Shown here: in pieces, positions 52,025 to 61,911 of the stretch
Position numbering within the stretch: position 1 is the stretch's first letter
How the letters are laid out: the number at the start of each line of letters is the position of its first letter
Origin: Terrisporobacter mayombei
GTDB taxonomy: Bacteria; Bacillota; Clostridia; Peptostreptococcales; Peptostreptococcaceae
Assembly (NCBI RefSeq): GCF_014333445.1
Contig: NZ_JACRYU010000016.1
Coordinates: forward strand, 280,382-344,381
DNA length: 64,000 nucleotides
Direction of reading: 5' to 3'
The notes under the pieces: model-generated
Databases searched by the model: none
Told to the model about the DNA's origin: nothing
Seen by the model: only the letters and a program-made list of their open reading frames with translations
Made by a program: the position numbers and the translations under genes

Positions 52025-53650
52025 ATGATTCAATGTATAGATGGAAATAAATTTAGAGATATGTTTGTTTCAGGTGCAAATAATCTTCAAAATAATAAAG
52101 ATTTAGTAGATAAGCTAAATGTATTTCCAGTACCAGATGGAGATACAGGAACAAATATGTCTTTAACTATATCTTATGCAATAAAAGAATTATCAAAAGT
52201 TAACAATGATAATATAACAGATATAGGTAAAGCTCTTTCTAAAGGTTCTTTAATGGGAGCTAGAGGAAATTCAGGTGTTATACTATCACAAATAATAAGA
52301 GGTATAGCAAAATCTATAGAAGGTAAAGATTCATTAAACGTTAATGATTTAGCTTTAGCATTAAAAAACGGTTCAGATACTGCTTATAAAGCTGTTATAA
52401 AGCCGATAGAAGGTACTATTCTTACTGTAATAAGGGAAACAGGAGAGTATGCTGTCAAAACTGCTAATGAAAATATGGATATGATAGATTTCCTTGAATT
52501 AGTGGTAAAGCAAGCAAATGAATCATTAGAAAAAACACCAGAATTATTAAAAGCATTAAAAGAAGCTGGAGTAGTAGATTCAGGTGGTAAAGGTTTAGTA
52601 CTTATTCTAGAAGGGATGTTATCATCTTTAAAAGGCAATAATATAGATTCTATAGCAGGTGGAGTATCTAGTAATGTAGAAGTTAAAGTTGAACAAAATA
52701 TATCAACAGAAGATATTAAATTCCAATACTGTACAGAATTTATTTTAGAAAGTGACAAGGTAGACGATCTTGTAATAAGAGAGAAATTTATGAAGTTTGG
52801 AGATAGTTTAGCTGTTGTTGGCGATGAAGGTGTTATAAAAGTACATGTTCATACTAATGATCCAGGACTTGCATTACAAGAAGCTTTAAGTTATGGACAA
52901 TTATTAACTATAAAAATCGAAAACATGAAACTTCAACATGAAAATGTAGTTTTAAGTGAAGCTGAACAAACTAAAAAAGTACAAGTTGAAGAAAAAGAAT
53001 ACGGATTTATAGCAACTTCTATGGGTGAAGGTTTAGCTCAAATATTCAAAGATTTTGGAGTAGATCACATAATAGAAGGTGGTCAAACAATGAACCCAAG
53101 TACAGAAGATTTTATGAAAGCAATAGAAAGTTTACACGCAAGAAACATTATAATACTACCAAATAACAGTAATATTATAATGGCTGCAAATCAAGCTAAA
53201 GAATTAAGTGATAAAAATATAATAGTTATACCTACTAAAAATGTTGCTCAAGCATTTGCTACATTAGTAACATTTGATGGTGATGCTACTGCTGAAGAAA
53301 ATGAATCTAATATGGTAGAAGCTTTATCTACAGTAAAATCAGGTCAAGTAACTTATGCTGTAAGAGATACAGTTATAAATGATATTGAAGTAAAAGAAGG
53401 AAATATAATAGGTCTAGCAGAAGGAAAGTTACTTGCTGCTGGTGAAGGTGTTAATGAAATAACTACAAACCTAATAGAAAAATTAGTAGATGAAGATAGT
53501 GCCATAATAACTTTATTCTACGGTGAAGATACTTCAAAAGAAGATGCTGAAGCTTTAGCAAGTGACTTAGAAGAAAAATTCGAAGATATAGATGTTGAAT
53601 TACACTATGGAGGACAACCTCTTTATTACTACTTGATTTCAGTTGAATAA
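52025..53650 (+). CDS. fakA: Fatty acid kinase catalytic subunit FakA (DAK2/DegV-like, YloV)
   Basis: 541 residues. N-terminal DhaL/DAK2 kinase domain (about 5-200) with FPVPDGDTGTNMSLT (metal-binding aspartates), GARGNSGVILSQ and DSGGKGL; a middle linker; and a C-terminal DegV-like domain (about 320-541). With a FakB (DegV) partner it phosphorylates exogenous fatty acids to acyl-phosphate for PlsY. Possible partner: the DegV protein at 18571-19413. Sixteen bases after the Asp23-family gene. Confidence 0.93.
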   Translation: MIQCIDGNKFRDMFVSGANNLQNNKDLVDKLNVFPVPDGDTGTNMSLTISYAIKELSKVNNDNITDIGKALSKGSLMGARGNSGVILSQIIRGIAKSIEGKDSLNVNDLALALKNGSDTAYKAVIKPIEGTILTVIRETGEYAVKTANENMDMIDFLELVVKQANESLEKTPELLKALKEAGVVDSGGKGLVLILEGMLSSLKGNNIDSIAGGVSSNVEVKVEQNISTEDIKFQYCTEFILESDKVDDLVIREKFMKFGDSLAVVGDEGVIKVHVHTNDPGLALQEALSYGQLLTIKIENMKLQHENVVLSEAEQTKKVQVEEKEYGFIATSMGEGLAQIFKDFGVDHIIEGGQTMNPSTEDFMKAIESLHARNIIILPNNSNIIMAANQAKELSDKNIIVIPTKNVAQAFATLVTFDGDATAEENESNMVEALSTVKSGQVTYAVRDTVINDIEVKEGNIIGLAEGKLLAAGEGVNEITTNLIEKLVDEDSAIITLFYGEDTSKEDAEALASDLEEKFEDIDVELHYGGQPLYYYLISVE

Positions 53651-53660
53651 TAATTAATTA

Positions 53661-53705
53661 GTCCTGTATAATCATACTGTATTTAGTATGTTATACAGGA
53701 TTTTT
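53661..53705 (+). terminator. fakA terminator
   Basis: Stem TCCTGTATAA / TTATACAGGA with an inner ATACT / AGTAT stem and TTTTT tail. Confidence 0.8.
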
Positions 53706-53739
53706 ATTCGTAGTTAATTTTAGATAATAGGTGATAATT

Positions 53740-55797
53740 ATGAATAACTTAAATAAAGAAATACAATTTGTAAAAGGTATTGGTCCTAAAAGAGCCAGCA
53801 AATTGAATAAGTTGGGAATTTTTACATTAAAAGATCTTATATATTATTTTCCAAGACAATATGAAGATAGAAGTAATATAAAAAAAATAAGTCAATTAGA
53901 AAATGATGAAAAAGTATCTATCAAAGGTATTATAACTAGGATAGATACTTATAGCCATAAAAAAAGCATGAATATTACTAAAATTGATGTAAGAGATGAA
54001 AGTGGATATATAAGATTAACTTTTTTTAATCAAGAATATATAACTAAAGTGTTTAAAAGTGGAGATAGTATTTTAGCTTATGGAAAAGTTAAAATAGAAA
54101 ATAACTTTAAGGAATTATCTTCTTGTGAGATAGAACACTATACCAATGCGCCACTGTCTACTTGCAAAATACAACCAGTTTATCCCTTGACTTATGGACT
54201 TACAAATAAAGAATTGGGAAGTATGATTAAATCAGTTCTTTTAAAAGAAGAATTTAAAATAAAAGAATATTTACCTAGGTATATAATAGATAAATATAAA
54301 TTATGCGGTATTGATTATGCTATAAGAAATATACATAACCCAAGTAGTAAAGATGCTTTAAAAATAGCTTTATATAGGCTGGTATTTGAAGAGTTTTTGA
54401 TTTTACAGCTAGGGCTATTTTATTTTAAAAATGGAGTTAATGAATCTAATGGTATAGAATTTAAAGAAAATGAAAAATTAAATGATATAGTAAATTCACT
54501 ACCTTTTAAACTCACAAAAGCTCAGAATAGAGCTTTAGACGAAATTTTAGATGATATGAGATCTAGCACAGTTATGAACAGATTAGTCCAAGGTGATGTT
54601 GGAAGTGGTAAAACAGTAGTTGCATTACTTTCTCTTGCTAGTGCTGTTTTAAATGGCTATCAGGGGGCTTTAATGGCTCCTACAGAGATTTTAGCAGCGC
54701 AACATTACGAATCATTCAAGGAAACCCTGGAAATCTTTAATATCAAGTCTGAGCTATTAGTAGGTAGCCTTACAAAAAAACAAAAAGAGAAAGTACTTGA
54801 TAAGGTTAAAAATCAAGAAGTTGATATTTTAATTGGTACACATGCTCTTATAGAAGATAAAGTGGAATTTAAAAATTTAGGTATTGTCATAACTGATGAA
54901 CAACACAGATTTGGTGTTAGACAAAGAGGTAGATTATCTAATAAAGGAGATAGTCCAGATATACTTGTTATGACAGCAACACCTATACCTAGGACATTAG
55001 CGCTTATTTTATATGGTGATTTAGATATATCCATAATAGATGAGCTTCCTCCAGGAAGGCAGCCAATTGAAACTATAGCTATAGAACATAAAAGAAGAAA
55101 TGAAGCTTATGAAAATTTAGTAAGGGATGAGGTTCAAAAAGGTAGACAAGTATATGTAGTTTGTCCTTTAGTTGATGAAAGTGAAAAGATAGAAGCTACA
55201 GCAGCGGTAGAATTAGTCGAAGAATTGAAAAGAGAGTTTTTTAATGATTTAAGAGTAGGTCTTTTGCATGGTAAAATGAAACCAAGTGAGAAAGACTCTA
55301 TTATGGATGATTTTAAAAATAAAAGATTAGATATATTAGTTTCTACAACAGTTATAGAAGTTGGTGTCAACGTGCCTAATGCCACATTAATGATAATAGA
55401 AAATGCTGAAAGATTTGGATTAGCTCAATTGCATCAGCTAAGAGGGCGTGTAGGAAGAGGAAAGCACAAATCTTATTGTATATTGATATATAACTCTAAA
55501 ACTGAAGTATGTAAAGAAAGAATGTCTATAATGGAAGAAACTACAGATGGATTTAAAATTTCACAAAAAGATTTGGAAATAAGAGGTCCAGGGGAGTTTT
55601 TTGGAACAAGGCAACATGGTCTACCAGAGCTTAAAGTAGCTAATATATTTAAACATATGAAAATATTAAAGTTAGCTCAAGTAGAAGCTAGATATATAAT
55701 TGGGCAAGACTTAAAATTACAGTTAGAAGAAAATAAAAAATTAAAAGAAGAAATATTATATAAATTTAGTGAACGTGAAGAAATCTCGTTAAATTAG
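53740..55797 (+). CDS. recG: ATP-dependent DNA helicase RecG
   Basis: 685 residues from the ATG at 53740 (GTG at 53731 lies in the AGGTGATAA ribosome binding site). N-terminal wedge/OB domain begins FVKGIGPKRASKLNKLGI. Helicase motifs: GDVGSGKTVVA (Walker A, about 286), TDEQHRFGV, MTATPIPRTLAL and LRGRVGRG. It remodels stalled forks and recombination junctions. Upstream of rsmD and coaD as usual. Confidence 0.97.
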   Translation: MNNLNKEIQFVKGIGPKRASKLNKLGIFTLKDLIYYFPRQYEDRSNIKKISQLENDEKVSIKGIITRIDTYSHKKSMNITKIDVRDESGYIRLTFFNQEYITKVFKSGDSILAYGKVKIENNFKELSSCEIEHYTNAPLSTCKIQPVYPLTYGLTNKELGSMIKSVLLKEEFKIKEYLPRYIIDKYKLCGIDYAIRNIHNPSSKDALKIALYRLVFEEFLILQLGLFYFKNGVNESNGIEFKENEKLNDIVNSLPFKLTKAQNRALDEILDDMRSSTVMNRLVQGDVGSGKTVVALLSLASAVLNGYQGALMAPTEILAAQHYESFKETLEIFNIKSELLVGSLTKKQKEKVLDKVKNQEVDILIGTHALIEDKVEFKNLGIVITDEQHRFGVRQRGRLSNKGDSPDILVMTATPIPRTLALILYGDLDISIIDELPPGRQPIETIAIEHKRRNEAYENLVRDEVQKGRQVYVVCPLVDESEKIEATAAVELVEELKREFFNDLRVGLLHGKMKPSEKDSIMDDFKNKRLDILVSTTVIEVGVNVPNATLMIIENAERFGLAQLHQLRGRVGRGKHKSYCILIYNSKTEVCKERMSIMEETTDGFKISQKDLEIRGPGEFFGTRQHGLPELKVANIFKHMKILKLAQVEARYIIGQDLKLQLEENKKLKEEILYKFSEREEISLN

Positions 55798-55834
55798 ATA
55801 AAATTATGTTAGAATATAGGAAGGAGATATAATT

Positions 55835-56389
55835 TTGAGGGTTATTTCAGGAAAAGCTAGAGGTTTAAAATTAAATGCTCCTAAAAATAATGATGTGAGA
55901 CCTACAACTGATAGAGTTAAGGAATCATTATTTAATATGATTAATCCATATATGATGGAGAGTAGTATATTAGATTTATTTGCAGGGACAGGCTCTTTAG
56001 GTATTGAATGCCTATCTAGGGGGGCTAATAAATGTATTTTTGTTGATAGCAGCAAAGAAAGTATTGGTATTATTAAGTCTAATATAAAAAAAGCAAGGGT
56101 AGAAAAAGAAAGCATTGTATTAAATTGTGATTTTAAAAGTGCTATAAACTCCTTAGCATTAAAAACAGAAACATTTGATGTTATTTTTATGGATCCTCCA
56201 TACTATAAAAATATGTTTGATGATGCGCTTAATAGCATCGATAATAACAATTTATTAAAGGAAGATGGAATAATAGTCGTTGAACATGACACTAAAGATA
56301 AATTTCCAGATAGTATAGGAAGACTTTATAAGAGTAGAGATAAGAAATATGGAAATACAACACTAACGTTCTATAAAATGGAGGAATAA
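55835..56389 (+). CDS. rsmD: 16S rRNA (guanine-966-N2)-methyltransferase
   Basis: 184 residues, TTG start 7 bases after AAGGAGAT; no better ATG is near. MRVISGKARGLKL is the usual RsmD start. SAM motif LDLFAGTGSLGIE (about 48-60) and catalytic motif MDPPYYKN (about 119) are clear. It methylates G966 of 16S rRNA. One base before coaD. Confidence 0.96.
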   Translation: MRVISGKARGLKLNAPKNNDVRPTTDRVKESLFNMINPYMMESSILDLFAGTGSLGIECLSRGANKCIFVDSSKESIGIIKSNIKKARVEKESIVLNCDFKSAINSLALKTETFDVIFMDPPYYKNMFDDALNSIDNNNLLKEDGIIVVEHDTKDKFPDSIGRLYKSRDKKYGNTTLTFYKMEE

Positions 56390-56390
56390 C

Positions 56391-56879
56391 ATGGGTAATC
56401 AAATACGTAAAGCCATTTTTGCAGGAAGTTTTGATCCAATTACAAATGGACATTTAGATATAATTTCTAGAGCATCAAAGTTATTTGATGAATTACAAAT
56501 TGGAGTACTTATTAATCCAAATAAAAAAGGACTTTTTAATTTAGAAGAAAGAGTAAAATTAATTGAGTCATGTACTAAACATTTAGATAATGTGAAAATT
56601 ATTAGTTTTGAAGGACTATTAGTTAATTATTGTTCTGAAAATGGCATTAGAACCTTAGTTCGAGGTGTTAGAAGTGAAGATGATGTGAATTATGAATTAC
56701 AGATGGCTCATATGAATAAGGAATTAAACCCTGATATAGAAACAATATTTTTACCAACAAATAAAAAATACTCTTTTGTAAGTTCGTCATTAATAAAAGA
56801 AGTTTTAAGCTTTGGAGCAGATGTTACTAATTTTGTACCTGTTGAGGTATTAAAAGAATTAGAAAAAAAGACTAAATAG
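56391..56879 (+). CDS. coaD: Phosphopantetheine adenylyltransferase
   Basis: 162 residues. GSFDPITNGHLDI (HxGH-type nucleotidyl transferase motif, residues 13-25), RGVRSEDDVNYE and the YSFVSSSLIKEV C-terminal signature. It adenylates 4'-phosphopantetheine, the penultimate CoA step. The rsmD-coaD pair is standard. Confidence 0.97.
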   Translation: MGNQIRKAIFAGSFDPITNGHLDIISRASKLFDELQIGVLINPNKKGLFNLEERVKLIESCTKHLDNVKIISFEGLLVNYCSENGIRTLVRGVRSEDDVNYELQMAHMNKELNPDIETIFLPTNKKYSFVSSSLIKEVLSFGADVTNFVPVEVLKELEKKTK

Positions 56880-56903
56880 TAAAACAGATTTAGGGGGAAT
56901 AAT

Positions 56904-57416
56904 ATGAAAATCGATTTAGAAATAATGGATTTATTCCAAGAATTAGAAGAACTTGTTGAAAATGCACCTGTAAAAGGTCTTGCTAGGAAATCTATAAGTA
57001 TAGAAAAAGAAGAAATACTTTCTATTATAAATGATATAAAATTACTACTTCCAGAGGAAGTTAATCAAGCTATATGGATAAATAAAGAGAGACAAAGAAT
57101 AATAACAGAAGCAAAAATAGAAGCTGATCAGATAATAGCTCAAGCTAATCAAGAAGCTGAGTTGAAGGTTATAGAAGGTGAGAAGTTTGAAGAGAACCTT
57201 AAGCAACAATTTGATGATATTGTGGAATCAAATGAGGTTGTTGTAAGAGCTAAAGAGAGAGCTGCAGAGATTATAAGTAAAGCTGAAGCATATGCAGTTG
57301 AGATAAGAGAAGGCTCTTTAGAGTATGCAGAGGATGTTATAAGTTCAGTTGAGCAAAATCTAATAGAAACTTTAGAGATAGTTAAAGTTAATAAAAGAGA
57401 GCTAAGAGAAGGTTAA
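56904..57416 (+). CDS. Coiled-coil protein of unknown function (DivIVA/ATPase-stalk-like)
   Basis: 170 residues, nearly all alpha-helical and charged, no membrane segment or cysteine. The middle (about 70-140) has repeats like AKIEADQIIAQANQEAE and AKERAAEIISKAEAYA, resembling V/F-ATPase stalk subunits and DivIVA coils. I do not recognise a defined family. It follows coaD after 24 bases with an AGGGGG ribosome binding site, as in related Peptostreptococcaceae, where it is sometimes labelled an ATPase; I see no nucleotide-binding motif. Function unknown. Confidence 0.7.
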   Translation: MKIDLEIMDLFQELEELVENAPVKGLARKSISIEKEEILSIINDIKLLLPEEVNQAIWINKERQRIITEAKIEADQIIAQANQEAELKVIEGEKFEENLKQQFDDIVESNEVVVRAKERAAEIISKAEAYAVEIREGSLEYAEDVISSVEQNLIETLEIVKVNKRELREG

Positions 57417-57417
57417 T

Positions 57418-57447
57418 AAAAACTCCTACAGTATTGTAGGAGTTTTT
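57418..57447. terminator. Convergent terminator between the coiled-coil gene and ylbJ
   Basis: Perfect 13-bp stem AAAAACTCCTACA / TGTAGGAGTTTTT with a GTAT loop; A- and T-runs let it work both ways. Confidence 0.88.
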
Positions 57448-57481
57448 ATAATTAATTTAAGTTGTTTTTTATAGAATAGTT

Positions 57482-58663
57482 TTATTTGTTTGTTTTATAT
57501 ACAAAATAAACATCGTAAATTATGTAGACTATGATAATTATAACTAAGAAGATTTTAAAATTATAAAAATATTGATTCCATATATTATTATTATAAATAG
57601 AATTGTAAATATTTGAAATATTAGATGCAGGTAAATAATTTTGGCTAATTGGATAAAGCAAGAAAGTAAATATACCAGCAAATAAACCGTGTAAAAATTT
57701 ACTAAATATGTACAAGTTAATTTTTATGTCCGTTTTCCCTATAAAGTTGCAACATTGAGCTAAGATAGATAAACCGCTAAAACCTATTATAAAACTACAC
57801 AGACTAGCTTTAATTCCTTCAGAAAGTGTAGAAAGTTCGCATATATTATTACAGCCTATAGTAATTTCAAATAATCCACTCAGAAAAGTAGAACATACTT
57901 CTTCTGTTACATTAAAAATAGAAAGAGGTATACATATAAAATGTGAGATAACATCAATAACATTAAATAAATCTAGTATTTCAAATACAACAGAAAAAAT
58001 AATTACGAATCCTCCTACAGCCAACAAAGTATTTACACCATTTACAACAGCATTTCCAAAAGATACAAAGAAACCATTTTCTTCTGGAGTGTTTATAATA
58101 TTTTTTAGATTTTTCGTTAAATCGTACTTAGACTTATTTCTTTTCTCGTGTCCGTATTTTCTAAATAATAAACCCACAGTAATAGCGCCTAAATAATGGC
58201 ATATAAGCATTAAATATCCTAAATCTTCACTGTTCAACATTCCAACTGATACTGCACCTATAATAAATAAAGGACCTGAAGTAGAGCAAAATGAAACTAA
58301 CCTCTGGGCTTCATATACAGATATTTCTTTTTTATCTCTTAAATCGGAAGCAAGCTTTGCACCAACTGGATATCCTGACACAGCTGCGATTGCAAATACT
58401 AAAGAACTCTTACCAGATACATTGAATATAAATTGTGTGACGGGGTTAATTATAGTACCAAGAATATCTACAACTTTTAATGATACGATTATATTTGCAC
58501 CAATTATAAAAGGAAGTAGAGATGGTATTAGTGTATTAACCCAGATATTGATTCCATCTTTAGCAGCATCTATGGATTCATCAGGAAATAATATTATACC
58601 TACTATTAAAATTAATACAATTAACTTAGGTACAAAATATTTTATTAGTTTTGAGATTTTCAT
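57482..58663 (-). CDS. ylbJ: Sporulation integral membrane protein YlbJ
   Basis: 393 residues with about eight to ten hydrophobic segments. WVNTLIPSLLPFIIGANIIV near the N-terminus and SGYPVGAKLASDL with FCSTSGPLFIIG are the nucleoside-recognition/YlbJ signatures. YlbJ is needed for spore cortex formation in B. subtilis. Start behind AGGTGATAGT. It sits between coaD and tmcAL, the usual ylb cluster place, converging with the coiled-coil gene. Confidence 0.92.
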   Translation of the reverse strand: MKISKLIKYFVPKLIVLILIVGIILFPDESIDAAKDGINIWVNTLIPSLLPFIIGANIIVSLKVVDILGTIINPVTQFIFNVSGKSSLVFAIAAVSGYPVGAKLASDLRDKKEISVYEAQRLVSFCSTSGPLFIIGAVSVGMLNSEDLGYLMLICHYLGAITVGLLFRKYGHEKRNKSKYDLTKNLKNIINTPEENGFFVSFGNAVVNGVNTLLAVGGFVIIFSVVFEILDLFNVIDVISHFICIPLSIFNVTEEVCSTFLSGLFEITIGCNNICELSTLSEGIKASLCSFIIGFSGLSILAQCCNFIGKTDIKINLYIFSKFLHGLFAGIFTFLLYPISQNYLPASNISNIYNSIYNNNIWNQYFYNFKIFLVIIIIVYIIYDVYFVYKTNK

Positions 58664-58806
58664 ACTATCACCTATGTATTAAAGACTTTAAGATATTATA
58701 TTAAAATTGAAAATAAAATATGAAAAATTTATCAATTGATAAAATAAATTATAATGTAAAATATATTATTTTAGTATAAAGGTATAGTTCAGTAAATAAG
58801 GAAAAG

Positions 58807-58850
58807 GAGATGTCTTCTTATAAATGTAAAAAATCATTTTGAGACATCTC
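58807..58850. terminator. Inverted repeat downstream of tmcAL
   Basis: GAGATGTCT (58807-58815) and AGACATCTC (58842-58850) are perfect 9-bp arms 26 bases apart. On the minus strand this directly follows the tmcAL stop, with a CTTTTCC tail, so it may be an imperfect terminator. Confidence 0.5.
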
Positions 58851-58860
58851 TGTTGGTAAT

Positions 58861-60126
58861 TTATAAAACATATCTTGGGGATAAGTAAAAATCCATAGGT
58901 CCTTTTATTAGAGATTTATTATTTTTATAATAAATAATGTTATACATATTACTTGATTTGATATCGTATTTAATTAAAGTATTAAATAAAGAATCATCAA
59001 TATGATTGATTTTAGAGAGTTTAGTAATTATTTCTATATCTGATGATTTTTTTATTTTTTTTATAATTTCTCTTCCTTTATTATTAAAAGCTAAAACTCT
59101 TACATATGGAACATGAGGAATATCTTTCGTAGCAATTACATCATCCTTGGTTATTCCTAATAGAATATTATTTAATGTACGTTTAACTTTAGTCATAGTA
59201 TAGCGTTTAGATTTCACCGATGAAATTAAATCATCCAAATCTTTGCTTGTAAATATATTTGAGTAAATTTTATTTTCTATTCCTTCGTTAACTTCGAAAT
59301 ATTTATGTAGATTTTCAGAATCTCTGATTATTGTTGAACATAGTAACTCATAAAACATATAGTCAAATACTGGGTTAAAATTAGTCTCTATATTATTTTT
59401 TATCTCAATAAAAGTAGGATTAGGAATAACATTTTCAATTTGCTTTAAATTAGAATTATCTTTTAAAACATTTCTTATAGCTGTTGCAGAACAAATATCG
59501 CTACTTATATCACTTGAGTTATATTGTGAAGCTATTCTAGTAATCGTAAAAGGTTTTATAGAGCTGTTAAGCTTAATTAAACTTTTTATATATTCAATTC
59601 CTAGTATATTGTTAGATGAATTTAAAATATTTTGAAGTTTATCCTCAGATATTTCTAAAAGATTATTTTTATTTATATAATCATATAATGCTTTACTTCT
59701 TGCTGTAGGGAATACCAATCCCTCATCAAGATATGTTTTTAAATATGTTTTAAAATCCATAGGTTCTTCAACTAATATTTTTGAAATAGCTTGAAGAATA
59801 TCTATGTTTCCCTCTTCACTTCCGAAACAAACTGAGTTTACACAGTTTAATGAGTTCAGGGTCGTGATAGCACCATGGGAAAAAATTTCGGCACTTTGAC
59901 AAGAGTAAAGGGTTGGAAGTTCTATAACTAAGTCCACACCATTTTTTACAGCAATCTCAGCTCTAGTATATTTATCAAATAAAGCAGGTTCTCCTCTTTG
60001 TAAAAATGAGCCACTCATTACAGCTATGGTATGAGTTGCTTTTGTTACTTCTTTAGATTTTTCTAAATGGTATAAGTGACCATTGTGAAAAGGATTGTAT
60101 TCAACAATTAGTCCTAGTATATTCAT
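58861..60126 (-). CDS. tmcAL: tRNA(Met) cytidine acetate ligase
   Basis: 421 residues. [14 protein letters not shown] holds the HxGH nucleotidyl transferase motif (residues 8-21); [19 protein letters not shown] and FGSEEGN follow. TmcAL activates acetate with ATP and acetylates C34 of elongator tRNA-Met. It was previously labelled nucleotidyltransferase YlbM. It neighbours ackA, which makes or uses acetyl-phosphate, with a divergent promoter region between. Ribosome binding site AAGGAGAAA. Confidence 0.94.
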   Translation of the reverse strand: MNILGLIVEYNPFHNGHLYHLEKSKEVTKATHTIAVMSGSFLQRGEPALFDKYTRAEIAVKNGVDLVIELPTLYSCQSAEIFSHGAITTLNSLNCVNSVCFGSEEGNIDILQAISKILVEEPMDFKTYLKTYLDEGLVFPTARSKALYDYINKNNLLEISEDKLQNILNSSNNILGIEYIKSLIKLNSSIKPFTITRIASQYNSSDISSDICSATAIRNVLKDNSNLKQIENVIPNPTFIEIKNNIETNFNPVFDYMFYELLCSTIIRDSENLHKYFEVNEGIENKIYSNIFTSKDLDDLISSVKSKRYTMTKVKRTLNNILLGITKDDVIATKDIPHVPYVRVLAFNNKGREIIKKIKKSSDIEIITKLSKINHIDDSLFNTLIKYDIKSSNMYNIIYYKNNKSLIKGPMDFYLSPRYVL

Positions 60127-60155
60127 ATATTTCTCCTTATGGTAATTTTTGCTAT

Positions 60156-60184
60156 ATAATATGTTATAATTTAAAAGTTGACAA
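60156..60184 (-). promoter_or_regulatory. SigmaA-type promoter for tmcAL
   Basis: Minus strand TTGTCA (60184-60179), 17-base spacer, TATTAT (60161-60156). The leader is about 20 bases. Its -35 box overlaps that of a plus-strand promoter. Confidence 0.6.
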
Positions 60185-60206
60185 ATTTAGATGAAGTACT
60201 TAATAA
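60178..60206 (+). promoter_or_regulatory. Candidate distal promoter for ackA
   Basis: TTGACA (60178-60183), 17-base spacer, TAATAA (60201-60206). It shares its -35 box with the opposing tmcAL promoter. It would give ackA a leader of about 285 bases. Confidence 0.45.
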
Positions 60207-60415
60207 TAGAATAATATAAATATGTGAAAAATGCACATAAATATATTTTATTATATCAATAATAAGTAAGACATCATATTAAAAAATCAAAACATATTGA
60301 CTATTTATTATATCAAATAAGGTATTAGATTTCATTGTAATATAAAAATATTACGTAATGAAATATTTATAAATAGTATGTACTTTTAATTAAAAAGGTG
60401 TTATATTTATTATGA

Positions 60416-60443
60416 TTGACAATAAAATAAAAAGTTAAATAAT
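60416..60443 (+). promoter_or_regulatory. Candidate proximal promoter for ackA
   Basis: TTGACA (60416-60421), 16-base spacer, AATAAT (60438-60443). Leader about 48 bases. The region between the two ackA promoters (60214-60415) is AT-rich and shows no clear structure. Confidence 0.5.
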
Positions 60444-60497
60444 CATTTTGAATATTAATTTAAGGAAAATTTTAATTTTTAAGGAGGATTGCTAATA

Positions 60498-61694
60498 ATG
60501 AAAGTATTAGTATTAAACTGTGGTAGTTCTTCATTAAAATATCAATTAATAGATATGGAAAATGAAGCAGTATTATGTGTAGGACTTGTTGAAAGAATAG
60601 GTATAGAAGGTTCTATATTAAAGCAAGAAAAAGATGGTGTTGAAGGTAAATACATAGTTGAACAACCAATGAAAAATCATGAAGAAGCTATAAAATTAGT
60701 TTTAGATGCTGTAGTTGATCCAACTTATGGTGGTGTAAAAGATATTAAAGAAGTTGAAGCTGTAGGACACAGAGTTGTTCATGCAGGTGAAAAATTCGCT
60801 ACTTCTGTAGTTATAAATGATGAAGTTGAAGCTGCATTAAAAGAATGTATAGATTTAGCTCCACTTCACAATCCAGCAAACATAATGGGAATAGATGCTT
60901 GTAAAGCTATACTTCCAGGTGTACCAATGGTAGCTGTATTCGATACTGCTTTCCATCAAACAATGCCTAAAAAATCTTACTTATATGGATTACCTCATGA
61001 ATTATACACTAAATATGGTGTAAGAAGATACGGATTCCACGGTACTTCTCACAAATATGTATCTCAAAGAGCAGCTGCTATGTTAGGTAAAAACATAGAA
61101 GATGTAAAAATAATAACTTGCCACTTAGGAAATGGTGCTTCTATAGCAGCAGTAGATGGTGGAAAATGTGTAGATACTTCTATGGGATTCACTCCATTAG
61201 AAGGATTAATAATGGGAACTAGATGTGGAGATATAGATGCAGCAATATTACCATTCTTAATGAGAAAAGAAAACTTAAATGCAGATCAATTAGATAACTT
61301 AATGAATAAACAATCTGGAGTATACGGTATGACTGGTATATCAAGTGACTTCAGAGATATAGAAGATGCAGCTGCTAATGGTGACGAAAAAGCTCAAGTT
61401 GCTTTAGATGCATATGCTCAAAGAGTTAAGAAATATATAGGATCTTATGCTGCTGAAATGAACGGTGTAGATGCTGTTGTATTCACTGCAGGTGTTGGTG
61501 AAAACGGAATAGACATGAGAGAAGCTATAGCTACAAACATGGAATTCTTAGGAATGAAATTAGATAAAGAAGCTAACAAAGTTAGAGGAAAAGAAAGAGT
61601 AATATCTACTGAAGATTCTAAAGTTAAGATATTATTAATACCAACTAACGAAGAATTAATGATAGCTAGAGATACTTTAGCATTAGTTAAATAA
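60498..61694 (+). CDS. ackA: Acetate kinase
   Basis: 398 residues from the ATG at 60498, behind AAGGAGG; a TTG at 60489 overlaps the spacing region and is less likely. [15 protein letters not shown] (residues 4-18), [32 protein letters not shown] and FTAGVGENG are the acetate kinase signatures. It interconverts acetyl-phosphate plus ADP and acetate plus ATP, a main energy step in fermentation. The codon choice looks well adapted, consistent with high expression. Upstream of yceD-rpmF-plsX. Confidence 0.98.
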   Translation: MKVLVLNCGSSSLKYQLIDMENEAVLCVGLVERIGIEGSILKQEKDGVEGKYIVEQPMKNHEEAIKLVLDAVVDPTYGGVKDIKEVEAVGHRVVHAGEKFATSVVINDEVEAALKECIDLAPLHNPANIMGIDACKAILPGVPMVAVFDTAFHQTMPKKSYLYGLPHELYTKYGVRRYGFHGTSHKYVSQRAAAMLGKNIEDVKIITCHLGNGASIAAVDGGKCVDTSMGFTPLEGLIMGTRCGDIDAAILPFLMRKENLNADQLDNLMNKQSGVYGMTGISSDFRDIEDAAANGDEKAQVALDAYAQRVKKYIGSYAAEMNGVDAVVFTAGVGENGIDMREAIATNMEFLGMKLDKEANKVRGKERVISTEDSKVKILLIPTNEELMIARDTLALVK

Positions 61695-61751
61695 TTAATA
61701 AAATATTTTAATTGTTAAAAAATATTTTTATTGTGAATAATATATGTAAAG

Positions 61752-61781
61752 TTTTAAGGTAGGCTTTGACCTACCTTAAAA
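61752..61781. terminator. Strong hairpin after ackA
   Basis: Perfect 12-bp stem TTTTAAGGTAGG / CCTACCTTAAAA with a CTTTGA loop. The 3' flank TGATTTATT lacks a clean U-run, so termination is likely but not certain. Confidence 0.55.
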
Positions 61782-61854
61782 TGATTTATTGATATATTTC
61801 AGTAAACAAATAAAAAGTATTGTAATCTTATTTTTTACTATCAAGTAAAAATAC

Positions 61855-61883
61855 TTGACAAACATTGACTAGATTTGTATAAT
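61855..61883 (+). promoter_or_regulatory. Consensus sigmaA promoter for yceD-rpmF
   Basis: TTGACA (61855-61860), 17-base spacer, TATAAT (61878-61883), a perfect match. Leader about 22 bases. Confidence 0.85.
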
Positions 61884-61911
61884 GAATTTGGTAATATAAC
61901 GAGGTGAAAGT

